This document shows, piece after piece, positions 32,661-41,490 of a stretch of 64,000 nt of DNA. Numbering within the stretch: position 1 is the stretch's first letter; the number at the start of each line of letters is the position of its first letter. The translations under genes were made by a program, and so were the position numbers. The stretch is from NCBI RefSeq assembly GCF_001421415.1, contig NZ_LMKH01000036.1, positions 72,611 through 136,610 of the forward strand, given 5' to 3'. The notes beneath the pieces are model-generated. The model was not told the DNA's origin and ran no database searches. It saw only the letters and a program-made list of their open reading frames with translations. This DNA is from Sphingomonas sp. Leaf208 (lineage in GTDB: Bacteria > Pseudomonadota > Alphaproteobacteria > Sphingomonadales > Sphingomonadaceae).

Positions 32661-33392
32661 TCAAGCCGCGCGCCATGCTCCGGTCAACATCGGGCGCAAT
32701 ACCAGCGAGTTGAGATCGATCAGCGCGTGCAGGACCATCGCCAGCCACAGCTCCCCGGTCATCAGATACACCGCCGCCATCAGCGCACCGACCAGCGTGG
32801 TCGCGATCACGCCCGCCCGCCCCTGATACACATGCATCGCGCCGAAAGCCGCGACCGCGACACCGAACGCGACGAACGCGCTGCCGGAGACGAGCGCGAC
32901 CAGCAGCGGCAGGAACAGTCGAAAGGCGAGTTCCTCGGACACGCCCGCCGCGATCGACATGGCGACGGCATGCGCGATCTCCGGCCGGTTGCGCGGAAGC
33001 AGCGAGCCGACATTGCCGATCGTCTTGAGGACGCGCCAGTTACGCCGCGTCGCAAGCACCGCGCCGATGATCAGGCCACCTAGCGCACTGCCGCCGATCA
33101 TGCCGAGCAGTTCCACGCGGCTGTAGCCTTCGAAACTGGGAAGGAGCGTGCGGAGGGCGTCGAACTCGGGCGGCACGGTGACGAGCGCGTCGAGGCGCCC
33201 GAGCAAGGCTAGTCCGATCACTGCCGGCAGGACGAAGGCGATCGCAGCCTTGGCGATCCACAGGCGATAGGTCTTCTGGCGCGAGGCGGTGTCGGAGAGG
33301 CGCTTGATCCGGCGGTAGCCGAGGAGGTCGCCCATGAGGAACCAGACCAGGCTCATGATCGTGACGAGGAGGAGGGCGTTGAGAAGGATCAT
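32661..33392 (-). CDS. CPBP-family intramembrane glutamic protease
   Basis: A 243-residue protein with six or more membrane segments and the three CPBP (Abi) motifs: E153-E154-LAFR in VSEELAFRLF, H187 in FGAMHVYQG, and H222 in VLHALIDL. These intramembrane proteases include the CaaX endopeptidase Rce1 and bacterial proteins of mostly unknown function. It precedes the CocE-type gene by 52 bp on the same strand, so they may be co-transcribed. Confidence 0.9.
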   Translation of the reverse strand: MILLNALLLVTIMSLVWFLMGDLLGYRRIKRLSDTASRQKTYRLWIAKAAIAFVLPAVIGLALLGRLDALVTVPPEFDALRTLLPSFEGYSRVELLGMIGGSALGGLIIGAVLATRRNWRVLKTIGNVGSLLPRNRPEIAHAVAMSIAAGVSEELAFRLFLPLLVALVSGSAFVAFGVAVAAFGAMHVYQGRAGVIATTLVGALMAAVYLMTGELWLAMVLHALIDLNSLVLRPMLTGAWRAA

Positions 33393-33432
33393 TTCGACAC
33401 TTCGCCCCTCCTACGTTCCACCGCTCCGCCTG

Positions 33433-33488
33433 CTTGTTCTCCCGCGAAGGCGGGAGCCCAGTCTGGGTCCCCGCCTTCGCGGGGACAC
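33433..33488. repeat. Palindromic element, family B (copy 8)
   Basis: CTTGTTCTCCCGCGAAGGCG pairs with CCCCGCCTTCGCGGGGACAC. It lies in the gap between the CPBP and glpX genes together with family A copy 6. Confidence 0.88.
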
Positions 33489-33521
33489 ATGCGGTTTGGT
33501 TCACCACCTTCACCCAGCGCT

Positions 33522-33625
33522 CCACCCCGGCGAAGGCCGGGGCCCAGTTGGAACGTCCGGAGTAACTAAGCGCAACGCTCCATTAGCGGCGTTTCCCAAT
33601 TGGGCCCCGGCCTTCGCCGGGGTGG
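33522..33625. repeat. Palindromic element, family A (copy 6)
   Basis: CCACCCCGGCGAAGGCCGGG pairs with CCCCGGCCTTCGCCGGGGTG. The core has GAGTAACTAAGCGCAACGC and CATTAGCGGCG. It ends about 20 bp from the glpX stop. Confidence 0.92.
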
Positions 33626-33647
33626 TGCACTCGCTCAGTCAGCAAAA

Positions 33648-34619
33648 TCAGTCAGTACGATGCTCGCCCTTCACCCAACGCACGGTCCCCGAAGACGCGC
33701 GCATCACCACGCTCTCCGTCGTCATCTTGCCCTTCTTCCGCTTCACGCCAGCCAACAGCGACCCATCCGTCACGCCGGTCGCCGCAAAGATACAGTCGCC
33801 CTTCGCCAGTTCCGAAAGGTCATACTGCTTGTCGAGGTCCGTAATCCCCCACTTCGCCGCACGCCCACGCTCGTCGTCGTTCCGGAACAGCAACCGCCCC
33901 TTGAACTGCCCACCGACGCAGCGCAGCGCAGCGCACGCCAGCACGCCCTCGGGTGCGCCACCGGACCCCATATACACGTCGACGGTCGTCTCGGGATCCG
34001 ACGTCGCGATCACGCCGGCAACGTCGCCGTCACCGATCAGCATGATCCCGCAACCGACCTGGCGCAGTTCGGCGATCAGCGCCTCGTGACGCGGCCGATC
34101 GAGCACGCACACGATCAGGTCGCGCGCCGGCACGCCCTTGGCAGCGGCGACCGCGTTGATGTTCTCGGTCGGCGTCTTGTCGAGATCGATGATCCCCTCG
34201 GGATAACCCGGCCCCACCGCGATCTTGTCCATGTAGACGTCGGGCGCGTTGAGCAGCCCGCCCTCCTCGGCGATCGCCAGCACGGCGAGGCTGTTCGGGC
34301 CCGCGGTCGCGCAGATCGTCGTGCCTTCGAGCGGATCGAGCGCGATGTCGATCTTCGGGCCCTTGCCGATCGCCGAGCCGACCTTCTCGCCGATGAACAG
34401 CATCGGCGCCTCGTCGCGCTCGCCCTCGCCGATCACGACGGTGCCGTCCATGTACAGCGAGTTGAGCGCCTCGCGCATCGCCTCGACCGCCGCTGCATCC
34501 GCTGCCTTCTCGTCGCCGCGCCCGACGAGCGTGGATGCGGCGATCGCCGCCGCCTCGGTCACGCGGACCATTTCGAGGACGAGTACGCGGTCGAGAACCT
34601 GGCTGGCAGCAGCGGTCAA
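33648..34619 (-). CDS. glpX: Class II fructose-1,6-bisphosphatase
   Basis: A 323-residue GlpX-type enzyme that dephosphorylates fructose-1,6-bisphosphate in gluconeogenesis. The metal and substrate motifs are VVIGEGERDEAPMLFIGE (about 62-79), IDIALDPLEGTTICA (about 92-106) and GSGGAPEGVLACAAL. It is followed 61 bp away, reading from upstream, by dapD on the same strand. Confidence 0.95.
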   Translation of the reverse strand: MTAAASQVLDRVLVLEMVRVTEAAAIAASTLVGRGDEKAADAAAVEAMREALNSLYMDGTVVIGEGERDEAPMLFIGEKVGSAIGKGPKIDIALDPLEGTTICATAGPNSLAVLAIAEEGGLLNAPDVYMDKIAVGPGYPEGIIDLDKTPTENINAVAAAKGVPARDLIVCVLDRPRHEALIAELRQVGCGIMLIGDGDVAGVIATSDPETTVDVYMGSGGAPEGVLACAALRCVGGQFKGRLLFRNDDERGRAAKWGITDLDKQYDLSELAKGDCIFAATGVTDGSLLAGVKRKKGKMTTESVVMRASSGTVRWVKGEHRTD

Positions 34620-34680
34620 AGTCTATCTCCTCGGTATGTTTCGACCCGGATAGGCAGCGCCCGCCGGGTTGTCGACCCGA

Positions 34681-35499
34681 TCAGTCCCTCAGCAGGTCGT
34701 TGATCGAGGTTTTGGAACGCGTTTGCGCATCGACACGCTTGACGATCACCGCGCAATACAGGGCCGGCTTGCCGTCCCCGCCACCGATCGAGCCCGGCAC
34801 GACGACGGAATAGGGCGGCACTTCGCCCTTGAACACTTCGCCAGTCGCGCGGTCGATGATCTTGGTCGAGGCGCCCAGATACACGCCCATCGACAGCACC
34901 GCGCCCTCGCCGACGCGGACGCCCTCCGCCACTTCCGCGCGCGCGCCGATGAACGCGCCGTCGCCGATGATGACGGGGTCCGCCTGCAAAGGCTCGAGCA
35001 CGCCCCCGATGCCGGCACCGCCCGACAAATGCACGTTCTTGCCGATCTGCGCGCACGACCCGACCGTCGCCCAGGCGTCGACCATCGTGCCCTCGCCGAC
35101 ATACGCGCCGATGTTGACGAAGCTCGGCATTAGGATCGCGCCCTTGGCGATGAAGCTGCCGCGGCGAGCGACCGCGCCAGGAACGACGCGGATACCCGCC
35201 GAACGGAACTCGGCTTCACCCCAGCTCGAGAACTTCGACGGCACCTTGTCGAACCCCGGGGACCCCGCCGAACCGCCGTCGATCACGACGTTGTCGTTGA
35301 GCCGGAACGAGAGCAGCACGGCCTTCTTCAACCACTGGTTGACCTGCCAGCCATCAGCGGTCGGTTCGGCAACGCGCGCGGTCCCTGCGTCCAGCATCGC
35401 CAGCGCGGACTCGACGGCGTCGCGAGCCTCGCCCTTGGTATCCAGGCCAAGGTTCGCGCGGTCGTCCCAGGCGGCGTCGATGATGGTCTGCAAGGTCAT
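34681..35499 (-). CDS. dapD: 2,3,4,5-tetrahydropyridine-2,6-dicarboxylate N-succinyltransferase
   Basis: Lysine and diaminopimelate biosynthesis: succinylation of tetrahydrodipicolinate. It has 272 residues. The central part is a left-handed beta-helix of hexapeptide repeats (GAILMPSFVNIGAYVGEGT, then GAFIGARAEVAEGV). The N-terminal helical domain starts MTLQTIIDAAWDDRAN. The ATG at 35499 overlaps the stop of the HAD nucleotidase gene by four bases, so translation is coupled. Confidence 0.96.
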   Translation of the reverse strand: MTLQTIIDAAWDDRANLGLDTKGEARDAVESALAMLDAGTARVAEPTADGWQVNQWLKKAVLLSFRLNDNVVIDGGSAGSPGFDKVPSKFSSWGEAEFRSAGIRVVPGAVARRGSFIAKGAILMPSFVNIGAYVGEGTMVDAWATVGSCAQIGKNVHLSGGAGIGGVLEPLQADPVIIGDGAFIGARAEVAEGVRVGEGAVLSMGVYLGASTKIIDRATGEVFKGEVPPYSVVVPGSIGGGDGKPALYCAVIVKRVDAQTRSKTSINDLLRD

Positions 35500-36173
35500 G
35501 ATGTCTCCAGGATGGTTTCGAGCCATGGCGCAAGCACCGGCACGGTAAAATCGATGTGATCGCGTGCCGCGTCGGGCGACTGCTCGGAGCCGTTGTCGAT
35601 CCAGACGGTGGTCATCCCGATCGCCTTGGCCGGCGTCAGGTTGCGCGCCATGTCGTCGGCGAACAGCGACTCCCGCGGATCGATGTCGAACGCAGCGCAG
35701 AACCCGGCATAGGCGGAGGCATGCGGCTTCGGCATCAGGTCCATCGCATGGATGTCATGGATCGCCTCGAAGCTCTCGCCGAGCCCGAGCCGGTCGAGGA
35801 TCTTCAGCGCATACGGTTTGTCACCATTGGTAAAGACGAGTTTGCGCCCCGGCAGCTTGGCGATCGCGGCGACCAGCGGCGCGTCGTGCTCCAACACGTC
35901 CATCTCGATGTCGTGGACATGCGCCAGGAACGCGTGCGGATCGACCTGATGCTCGGCCATCAGCCCCGACAGCGTCGTGCCGTGATTGTGGAAATACCCC
36001 TTTTGCACGCGCCGCGCCTCGTCATGCTCCAACCCGAGGAGGTCCTGGATGAACCCGGTCATCCGCGCATCGACCTGCGCGAACAGGTCCGCGCTCGCCG
36101 GGTACAGCGTGTTGTCGAGATCGAAGATCCAGTTGCGGACATGGTCGAGGCGGGGGTCAAGGCGGGCAAGCAT
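35496..36173 (-). CDS. HAD-family pyrimidine 5'-nucleotidase
   Basis: A 225-residue haloacid dehalogenase-fold phosphatase. Motif I is FDLDNTLYP (D18 nucleophile, D20), motif II is LVFTNGD near residue 113, motif III is the Lys of MPKPHAS, and motif IV is LFADDMARNL. This layout is that of the pyrimidine 5'-nucleotidase group (SDT1/TIGR01993). It is the first gene of a coupled pair with dapD; this neighbourhood is common in alphaproteobacteria. Confidence 0.92.
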   Translation of the reverse strand: MLARLDPRLDHVRNWIFDLDNTLYPASADLFAQVDARMTGFIQDLLGLEHDEARRVQKGYFHNHGTTLSGLMAEHQVDPHAFLAHVHDIEMDVLEHDAPLVAAIAKLPGRKLVFTNGDKPYALKILDRLGLGESFEAIHDIHAMDLMPKPHASAYAGFCAAFDIDPRESLFADDMARNLTPAKAIGMTTVWIDNGSEQSPDAARDHIDFTVPVLAPWLETILETS

Positions 36174-36309
36174 CGGCCGGAACCTCTACGGACCGCGACA
36201 CGCGGCGACAAGCGGGGTGCGACACTGCCGACCTTGATGGCCGATGTTTACGATCGCGTAAGGCTTTGCATTCCAGTATGTTACGGAAAATCGCAAAAGG
36301 GTGGGATGA

Positions 36310-38637
36310 ATGCGCGGCACGAAGGCGGGGCTGCTGAGAACGGCAGCAGTGGCAAGTGGCCTGCTGCTCGCCGCCTGTGGAGGCGGCGGCGGTGGTGGCA
36401 TCAACAGCACGCCGGCCCCTCCCACGGTTTCCACCCCGACGCCGACACCGCTTCCGACCCCAGCGCCCTCCCCTGCTCCGACTCCCGCGCCGACACCGAC
36501 CCCGACACCGTCCAGCAACGACACCAGCGAATATCGCGCGACCGTCGGCGCGGTCTCGATGAACGCGCTGGCCGCCTACAATGTCGGCGCGACCGGCAGG
36601 GGGATCGGCGTTGGCGTGATCGACAGCGGCATCGACCTGCAAAGCCAGGAGTTCGGCACCCGCGTTTCGTCCGCCTCGCAGGACGTCGCCGGCAATAGCT
36701 CGATCGACGACGAAGGCGGCCACGGCACCGCGGTCGCCTTCACGCTGGCGGGCCGGAGGAACGGCGCGGGATCGCACGGCGTGGCATTCGACGCGACGCT
36801 GATCGTCCTGCGCGCCGACCGTCCCGGTACTTGCGCCACCGCGAGCAAGGACGATGAGGATTCGGGCTGCAAGTTCGGCACCGACGCGATCACGCGCGGT
36901 CTCGACGCGGCCCGCACGGCGGGCGCGAAGGTCGTCAACATCTCGCTCGGCGGCTCCGAGATGCCGCAAAGCCTGAAGGACGCGATCGGCCGCGCGACTG
37001 CTGCCGGCCTGGTCGTCGTGATCGCGGCGGGCAATGACGGTTCGGCCAACCCCGATCCGTTCACCAACGTCGCAGGCGAAGCGCAGGGCCGCAACCAGGT
37101 GATCATCGCCGGCTCGGTCGGCGCGAGCGACGCAATATCCACCTTCAGCGACCGCGCGGGGACCGGCGCTGCGCACTTCCTCACCGCGGTCGGCGAAAGC
37201 GTCCGTGCGCCCGACGCGACCGACACCGCCTATCTCTGGTCAGGCACGTCGTTCGCCGCCCCGCAGATTTCCGGCGCGGTCGCGATGCTGGCGCAGGCTT
37301 TCCCCAACCTGACCGGCGCGCAGATCGTCGACATCCTGTTTCGCAGCGCGCGCGACGCCGGCGCGCCCGGAGTCGACGCGGTGTACGGCAACGGCGTGCT
37401 CGACCTGACGCGCGCATTCCAGCCGCTCGGCACGACCTCGATCGCAGGATCGAAAGCGGTCGTCTCTACGATCAGCAACGCCAGCCTGTCCGCGCCTATG
37501 GGCGACGCAACCCAAGGCGAACTCGGCGCGGTAATCCTCGACGGCTACAGCCGCGCGTTCGCGATCGACCTCGCCAAGACGATCGCGCGCCGCAGCCCGG
37601 AACGCTCGCTAGGCGGCGCGCTCCAGTCGCGATTCCGCACGGTCGCATTGGCGCAGGGCGGCATGACCGTATCGATGACGCTAGCCCCGCGCGCGAACGG
37701 CGACGTCGCGCTTGATCGCACCGCGCTGTCGAGCGCCGACGCGACCAGCGCGCGCGCGATCGCCGGGATGGTGACGCAGAAACTCGGCAGCACGCTGTCG
37801 TTCGGCTTCGGCTTCGCACAAGGATCGGGCGCGCTCAGTGCGCAGTTGTCGGGCCAGTCCGAACCCGCCTTCCTGATCGCCAACACCGGCGGCATGGGCT
37901 TCGACAGCAGCATCCGTGCCTCCAGCGCGATGCGGCAGAGCTTCGGTGGGTTCGGCTTCACCGCGGGCATCGAGAATGGCGACGTCCTGACACAGCGTGA
38001 CAGCGACCTCCGCCTGCGCGACCGCTGGCAGCGCTCCGGCTACAACCGGGTCTCGCTTGCAGTCGACCGACGCTTCGGCGCGCTGTCGACGATGGTCGCC
38101 GCGACGCGGATGGACGAGCGCGACACCGTGCTCGGCGCACGCTTCGACGCCGCGCTCGGCGCGACCCGCGCGGCGACATGGTTCGTGGATACCAAAGCGC
38201 GCTTCGATGCCGGCGCAGGCTGGAGCATCGGCGGATCGATGCGCCAAGGCTGGACCCGCGCCGCCGTCCGCGGCGGTCTCAGCGGCGACGGCCTCGTCCG
38301 CACCAACGCCTTCGCGGCCGACATCGGCAAGGACGGCATCTTCGGGCACGACAGCATCGGCCTCCGCATCGCGCAACCGTTGCGCGTAGCCCGCGGCGGC
38401 ATCGACCTCAGCCTGCCAACCTATTTCGATTACACGTCCGGTACCGTCACCGACTGGACCACCCAACGCCTCAACCTCGCCCCCCAAGGCCGCGAACTCG
38501 ATGTCGAGATGCGCTACGCCGTGCCGGTGTTCGGCGGCGGGCTCGACACCAACCTGTTCTTCCGCCGCGACCCCGGCAACTTCGCGGCGCTGCCCAACGA
38601 TTACGGCATGGCGATGCGGTACAGGGTAGGCTTCTGA
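36310..38637 (+). CDS. S8 (subtilisin-like) serine peptidase, lipoprotein-type N-terminus and autotransporter-like C-terminus
   Basis: A 775-residue surface or periplasmic protease. The N-terminus has a lipobox LLLAAC (Cys 23), a poly-Gly run and a Pro/Thr linker to about residue 70. The S8 domain follows with the catalytic triad D105 (GVIDSGID), H138 (GGHGTAVA) and S314 (SGTSFAAPQ), and the oxyanion Asn in IAAGNDGS. The last 280 residues are amphipathic beta-strand sequence ending in an aromatic (MRYRVGF), as in an autotransporter barrel. Such S8 autotransporters normally carry a standard signal, so the lipobox is notable. It is monocistronic, and a family C palindrome follows. Confidence 0.9.
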   Translation: MRGTKAGLLRTAAVASGLLLAACGGGGGGGINSTPAPPTVSTPTPTPLPTPAPSPAPTPAPTPTPTPSSNDTSEYRATVGAVSMNALAAYNVGATGRGIGVGVIDSGIDLQSQEFGTRVSSASQDVAGNSSIDDEGGHGTAVAFTLAGRRNGAGSHGVAFDATLIVLRADRPGTCATASKDDEDSGCKFGTDAITRGLDAARTAGAKVVNISLGGSEMPQSLKDAIGRATAAGLVVVIAAGNDGSANPDPFTNVAGEAQGRNQVIIAGSVGASDAISTFSDRAGTGAAHFLTAVGESVRAPDATDTAYLWSGTSFAAPQISGAVAMLAQAFPNLTGAQIVDILFRSARDAGAPGVDAVYGNGVLDLTRAFQPLGTTSIAGSKAVVSTISNASLSAPMGDATQGELGAVILDGYSRAFAIDLAKTIARRSPERSLGGALQSRFRTVALAQGGMTVSMTLAPRANGDVALDRTALSSADATSARAIAGMVTQKLGSTLSFGFGFAQGSGALSAQLSGQSEPAFLIANTGGMGFDSSIRASSAMRQSFGGFGFTAGIENGDVLTQRDSDLRLRDRWQRSGYNRVSLAVDRRFGALSTMVAATRMDERDTVLGARFDAALGATRAATWFVDTKARFDAGAGWSIGGSMRQGWTRAAVRGGLSGDGLVRTNAFAADIGKDGIFGHDSIGLRIAQPLRVARGGIDLSLPTYFDYTSGTVTDWTTQRLNLAPQGRELDVEMRYAVPVFGGGLDTNLFFRRDPGNFAALPNDYGMAMRYRVGF

Positions 38638-38644
38638 CTTCTTC

Positions 38645-38754
38645 CCCCCCTCCCTGAAAGGGAGGGGCCGGGGGTGGGTCGGCCCGATTGAGCCACAACC
38701 CTGCGAACATGCGGAACCCGACCCACCCCAACCCCTCCCTTCCAGGGAGGGGAG
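38645..38754. repeat. Palindromic element, family C (copy 2)
   Basis: CCCCCTCCCTGAAAGGGAGG followed by GGCCGGGGGTGGGTCGG pairs with CCGACCCACCCCAACCCCTC followed by CCTTCCAGGGAGGGG. It starts eight bases after the S8 peptidase stop and may serve as its 3' hairpin. Confidence 0.9.
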
Positions 38755-38821
38755 CCGAAGCCAAACAAACCATTCAACCCAAACACTAGATAAGCTACCG
38801 CTCGGTACCTATCTCTGCCGC

Positions 38822-39820
38822 ATGACACGCTATTCCCTGCTCGATCTGGTCCCCGTCATTGAAGGCGGCACCGTCTCCCAATCGCTCGCCAACGCGGCCG
38901 ACCTCGTGCGGCACGCCGAGAGCGTCGGGTTCCAGCGCTACTGGGTCGCCGAACATCACGGCATGACGGGCATCGCGTCGGCCGCAACCGCCGTCGTGAT
39001 CGCGCACATCGCCGCCGCCACGAAGACCATCCGTGTCGGCTCGGGCGGCATCATGCTCCCCAACCACGCGCCGCTGACGATCGCCGAGCAGTTCGGCACG
39101 CTCGACGCGCTGTTCCCCGGCCGCATCGATCTCGGCCTCGGCCGCGCGCCCGGCTCCGACCAGCGCGTCGCGCGCGCAATGCGCCGCACGCTCGAGACAG
39201 ACGCCAACGCCTTCCCGCAAGACGTCATGGAGCTCCAGAGCTACTTCGCCAATGACGGCCAGACCGGCATCGTCGCGACCCCGGGCGCCGGTGCGGACGT
39301 CGAGATGTGGATCCTCGGTTCCAGCACGTTCGGCGCGCAATTGGCAGCAGCACTAGGCCTCCCCTACGCGTTCGCCTCGCACTTCGCGCCCGACGCGCTC
39401 GATGCCGCACTCGCGATCTACCGCCGCGATTTCCGTCCGTCGGCGCGCCTGTCGAAGCCACACGTCATGGCCGGCTTCAACGTCTTCGCAGCCGAGACCG
39501 ACGCGGAAGCCGAACTGCTCGCCACCTCGCAGCAGCAGTCGTTCGTAGCGTTGCGCACCGGCAACCCAGGCCAGATGAAGCCGCCCCTCGCCGGCTATCG
39601 CGAGTCGCTCGGCGCGCAGGGCAACCAGATCCTCGACCACGTCCTGCAATGCTCGGCAGTCGGCAGCCCGGCCAAGGTCGCGCGCGGCATCGCGGCGTTC
39701 GTCGAGCGGACCGGCGTCGACGAGGTCATGGTGACCAGCGCGATCTACGACCACGAGGCCCGCAAGCGGAGTCTCTCGATCACCGCCGACGTGATGCAGG
39801 ACTTGAAGATCGCGGCGTAA
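38822..39820 (+). CDS. LLM-class flavin-dependent oxidoreductase (MsnO8-type)
   Basis: A 332-residue luciferase-like TIM-barrel monooxygenase. It starts TRYSLLDLVPVIEGGTVSQS and has the YWVAEHHGM segment near residue 42, RVGSGGIMLPNHAPL near 75, and FPGRIDLGLGRAPGSD near 105, which together define the MsnO8/YceB-like subgroup. It uses reduced FMN from a partner reductase. The substrate is unknown, and no partner gene is adjacent. Confidence 0.92.
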   Translation: MTRYSLLDLVPVIEGGTVSQSLANAADLVRHAESVGFQRYWVAEHHGMTGIASAATAVVIAHIAAATKTIRVGSGGIMLPNHAPLTIAEQFGTLDALFPGRIDLGLGRAPGSDQRVARAMRRTLETDANAFPQDVMELQSYFANDGQTGIVATPGAGADVEMWILGSSTFGAQLAAALGLPYAFASHFAPDALDAALAIYRRDFRPSARLSKPHVMAGFNVFAAETDAEAELLATSQQQSFVALRTGNPGQMKPPLAGYRESLGAQGNQILDHVLQCSAVGSPAKVARGIAAFVERTGVDEVMVTSAIYDHEARKRSLSITADVMQDLKIAA

Positions 39821-39838
39821 CACTGGGCCAGTGGTCAC

Positions 39839-39871
39839 GGACTGAACGCGGATCGACGCTGCGTTCAGTCC
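39839..39871. terminator. Hairpin between convergent genes (possible bidirectional terminator)
   Basis: GGACTGAACGC and GCGTTCAGTCC form a perfect 11-bp stem with an 11-base loop. It covers the stop codon of the minus-strand GH43 gene and lies 19 bp after the flavin oxidoreductase stop. There is no T-run, so termination is an inference. Confidence 0.5.
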
Positions 39872-41490
39872 GCCCAGTCGTCGCCGGCTTCGACATACTC
39901 GAAATAGCTGAAATCGGCCGGTTCGCCTGCGCCCGACATATCCTGGCACGCCATCCCGACAAAGGCGCCGGTGAAGTTCGGCAGGCCCGGCAGGGTCGCC
40001 TCATCGGACAGGATGCTCGCATCAAACCGTTCAGGTAGCCAAATCCACGCGCACGATCCCGGACACCGGTATCCGAAGCGAAGGCTTTCGTGATCGACCT
40101 CGACCCGCAGTCCGATCGGTCCCGCATCGATCGCGATCGGCTGGGTGATCACGCTGCTGCCAAGCGGGGTCGGTATCGCCGACAGCACCTGCAGCACGCG
40201 CCGGCCGTCGTCGTCGGCGGTGACGTGCAGGTAATGGAACTTGGTCGAATTATAGTAGCAGACCAGCCCCGCCGCCTGCTGGAAGTGACGCGGTTCGAAC
40301 GTGACGAGCGTCTCGGCGGCGTAGGCGAACGCCTGCTGCCGGCGCGCGACCAGCGACTGCGTGAAGTGGCTCCCGATCGTCTCGCGGCCGTAGAGGCGCA
40401 GATAATTGGGCCGCGCGGTCAGGCTGAACAACCGGTCGGCATCCGGGGTACGCAGCCACTGGAAAGCCTCGGGCAGCGTCGCGGTATCGAACGCGCTGTG
40501 ATCGCTCCGCGGTTCGGGTGCGGCCAAGGCCATGCCATCCTCCACGACCAACGCCGGACTCGCGTCGCCGTCGAGCGTACGCAGCCAGCCGTCCTCGCCC
40601 CAGCGCATCGGCTGGATCGCTGTCTCGCGGCCCAGCACGCACCGGTCACTGACGGGCAGCGGTCGCCCGCACAGATACACCATCCAGGTTTCGCCGGTCG
40701 GTGTCTCGACCAGATCGCCGTGCCCGGTTCTCTGCAACTGCACGCCCTGCTTGCCCGCCGCGGTCAGTACCGGGCCATCCGGATGCATCTCGTACGGGCC
40801 GAACAGCGACCGTGACCGCGCCATCACGACGGCATGGTTGCGCTCGGTGCCGCCCTCGGCGACCAGCAGGTGATACCAGCCGTCGCGCTTGTAGAGGTGC
40901 GGGCCCTCGGTGAAGCCGAGCGAAGTCCCCTCGAAGATCATGCGACGGTCGCCGAGCATGTCGCCCGTCGCGAGGTCGATCTCCTGCGCCACGATCCCGG
41001 CAAAGCGACGCCCTCCCGGCCGGTGGTCCCACAGCATGTTGAGCAGCCAGCTCCGCCCGTCATCGTCATGGAACAGCGCCGGGTCGAAACCACTGCTGTT
41101 GAGGTGGACGGGATCGGACCACGGCCCATCGATATGCTCCGCCGTGACCCAGTAATTGTGGAAATCGCGCAGCGACGCGCCCCGCGCACCGTCGATCGTG
41201 GTCTGGCCGTAACGCTTCACGTCGGTGTAGATCAGGTGGAACCGGCCGTTCGCATGGCTCAGGTCCGGCGCCCATACTCCGCACGAGTCCGGGTTCCCGC
41301 GCATGTCCAACTGGCTCGCGCGGTTGAGCGGCCGCGTTATCAGCCGCCAGTTCGCGAGATCGCGCGATTGGTGGATCTGGACGCCCGGATACCATTCGAA
41401 GGTCGAGGTCGCGATGTAATAATCGTCGCCGACGCGGACGATCGACGGGTCCGGATTGAAGCCGGGAAGGATCGGGTTGCGAATGGTCAT
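39865..41490 (-). CDS. GH43-family beta-xylosidase / alpha-L-arabinofuranosidase
   Basis: A 541-residue cytoplasmic glycosidase: a five-bladed propeller (about 1-310) plus a C-terminal beta-sandwich (about 330-535), the layout of XynB-type GH43 enzymes. The catalytic base is D14 in LPGFNPDPSIVRVGDDYY. The transition-state Asp is in NSSGFDPALFHDDDG, and the acid is the Glu in LGFTEGPHLYKR. No signal peptide is present. It is coupled (ATGA) to an MFS transporter gene, so it probably cleaves imported xylo- or arabino-oligosaccharides. Confidence 0.93.
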   Translation of the reverse strand: MTIRNPILPGFNPDPSIVRVGDDYYIATSTFEWYPGVQIHQSRDLANWRLITRPLNRASQLDMRGNPDSCGVWAPDLSHANGRFHLIYTDVKRYGQTTIDGARGASLRDFHNYWVTAEHIDGPWSDPVHLNSSGFDPALFHDDDGRSWLLNMLWDHRPGGRRFAGIVAQEIDLATGDMLGDRRMIFEGTSLGFTEGPHLYKRDGWYHLLVAEGGTERNHAVVMARSRSLFGPYEMHPDGPVLTAAGKQGVQLQRTGHGDLVETPTGETWMVYLCGRPLPVSDRCVLGRETAIQPMRWGEDGWLRTLDGDASPALVVEDGMALAAPEPRSDHSAFDTATLPEAFQWLRTPDADRLFSLTARPNYLRLYGRETIGSHFTQSLVARRQQAFAYAAETLVTFEPRHFQQAAGLVCYYNSTKFHYLHVTADDDGRRVLQVLSAIPTPLGSSVITQPIAIDAGPIGLRVEVDHESLRFGYRCPGSCAWIWLPERFDASILSDEATLPGLPNFTGAFVGMACQDMSGAGEPADFSYFEYVEAGDDWAD

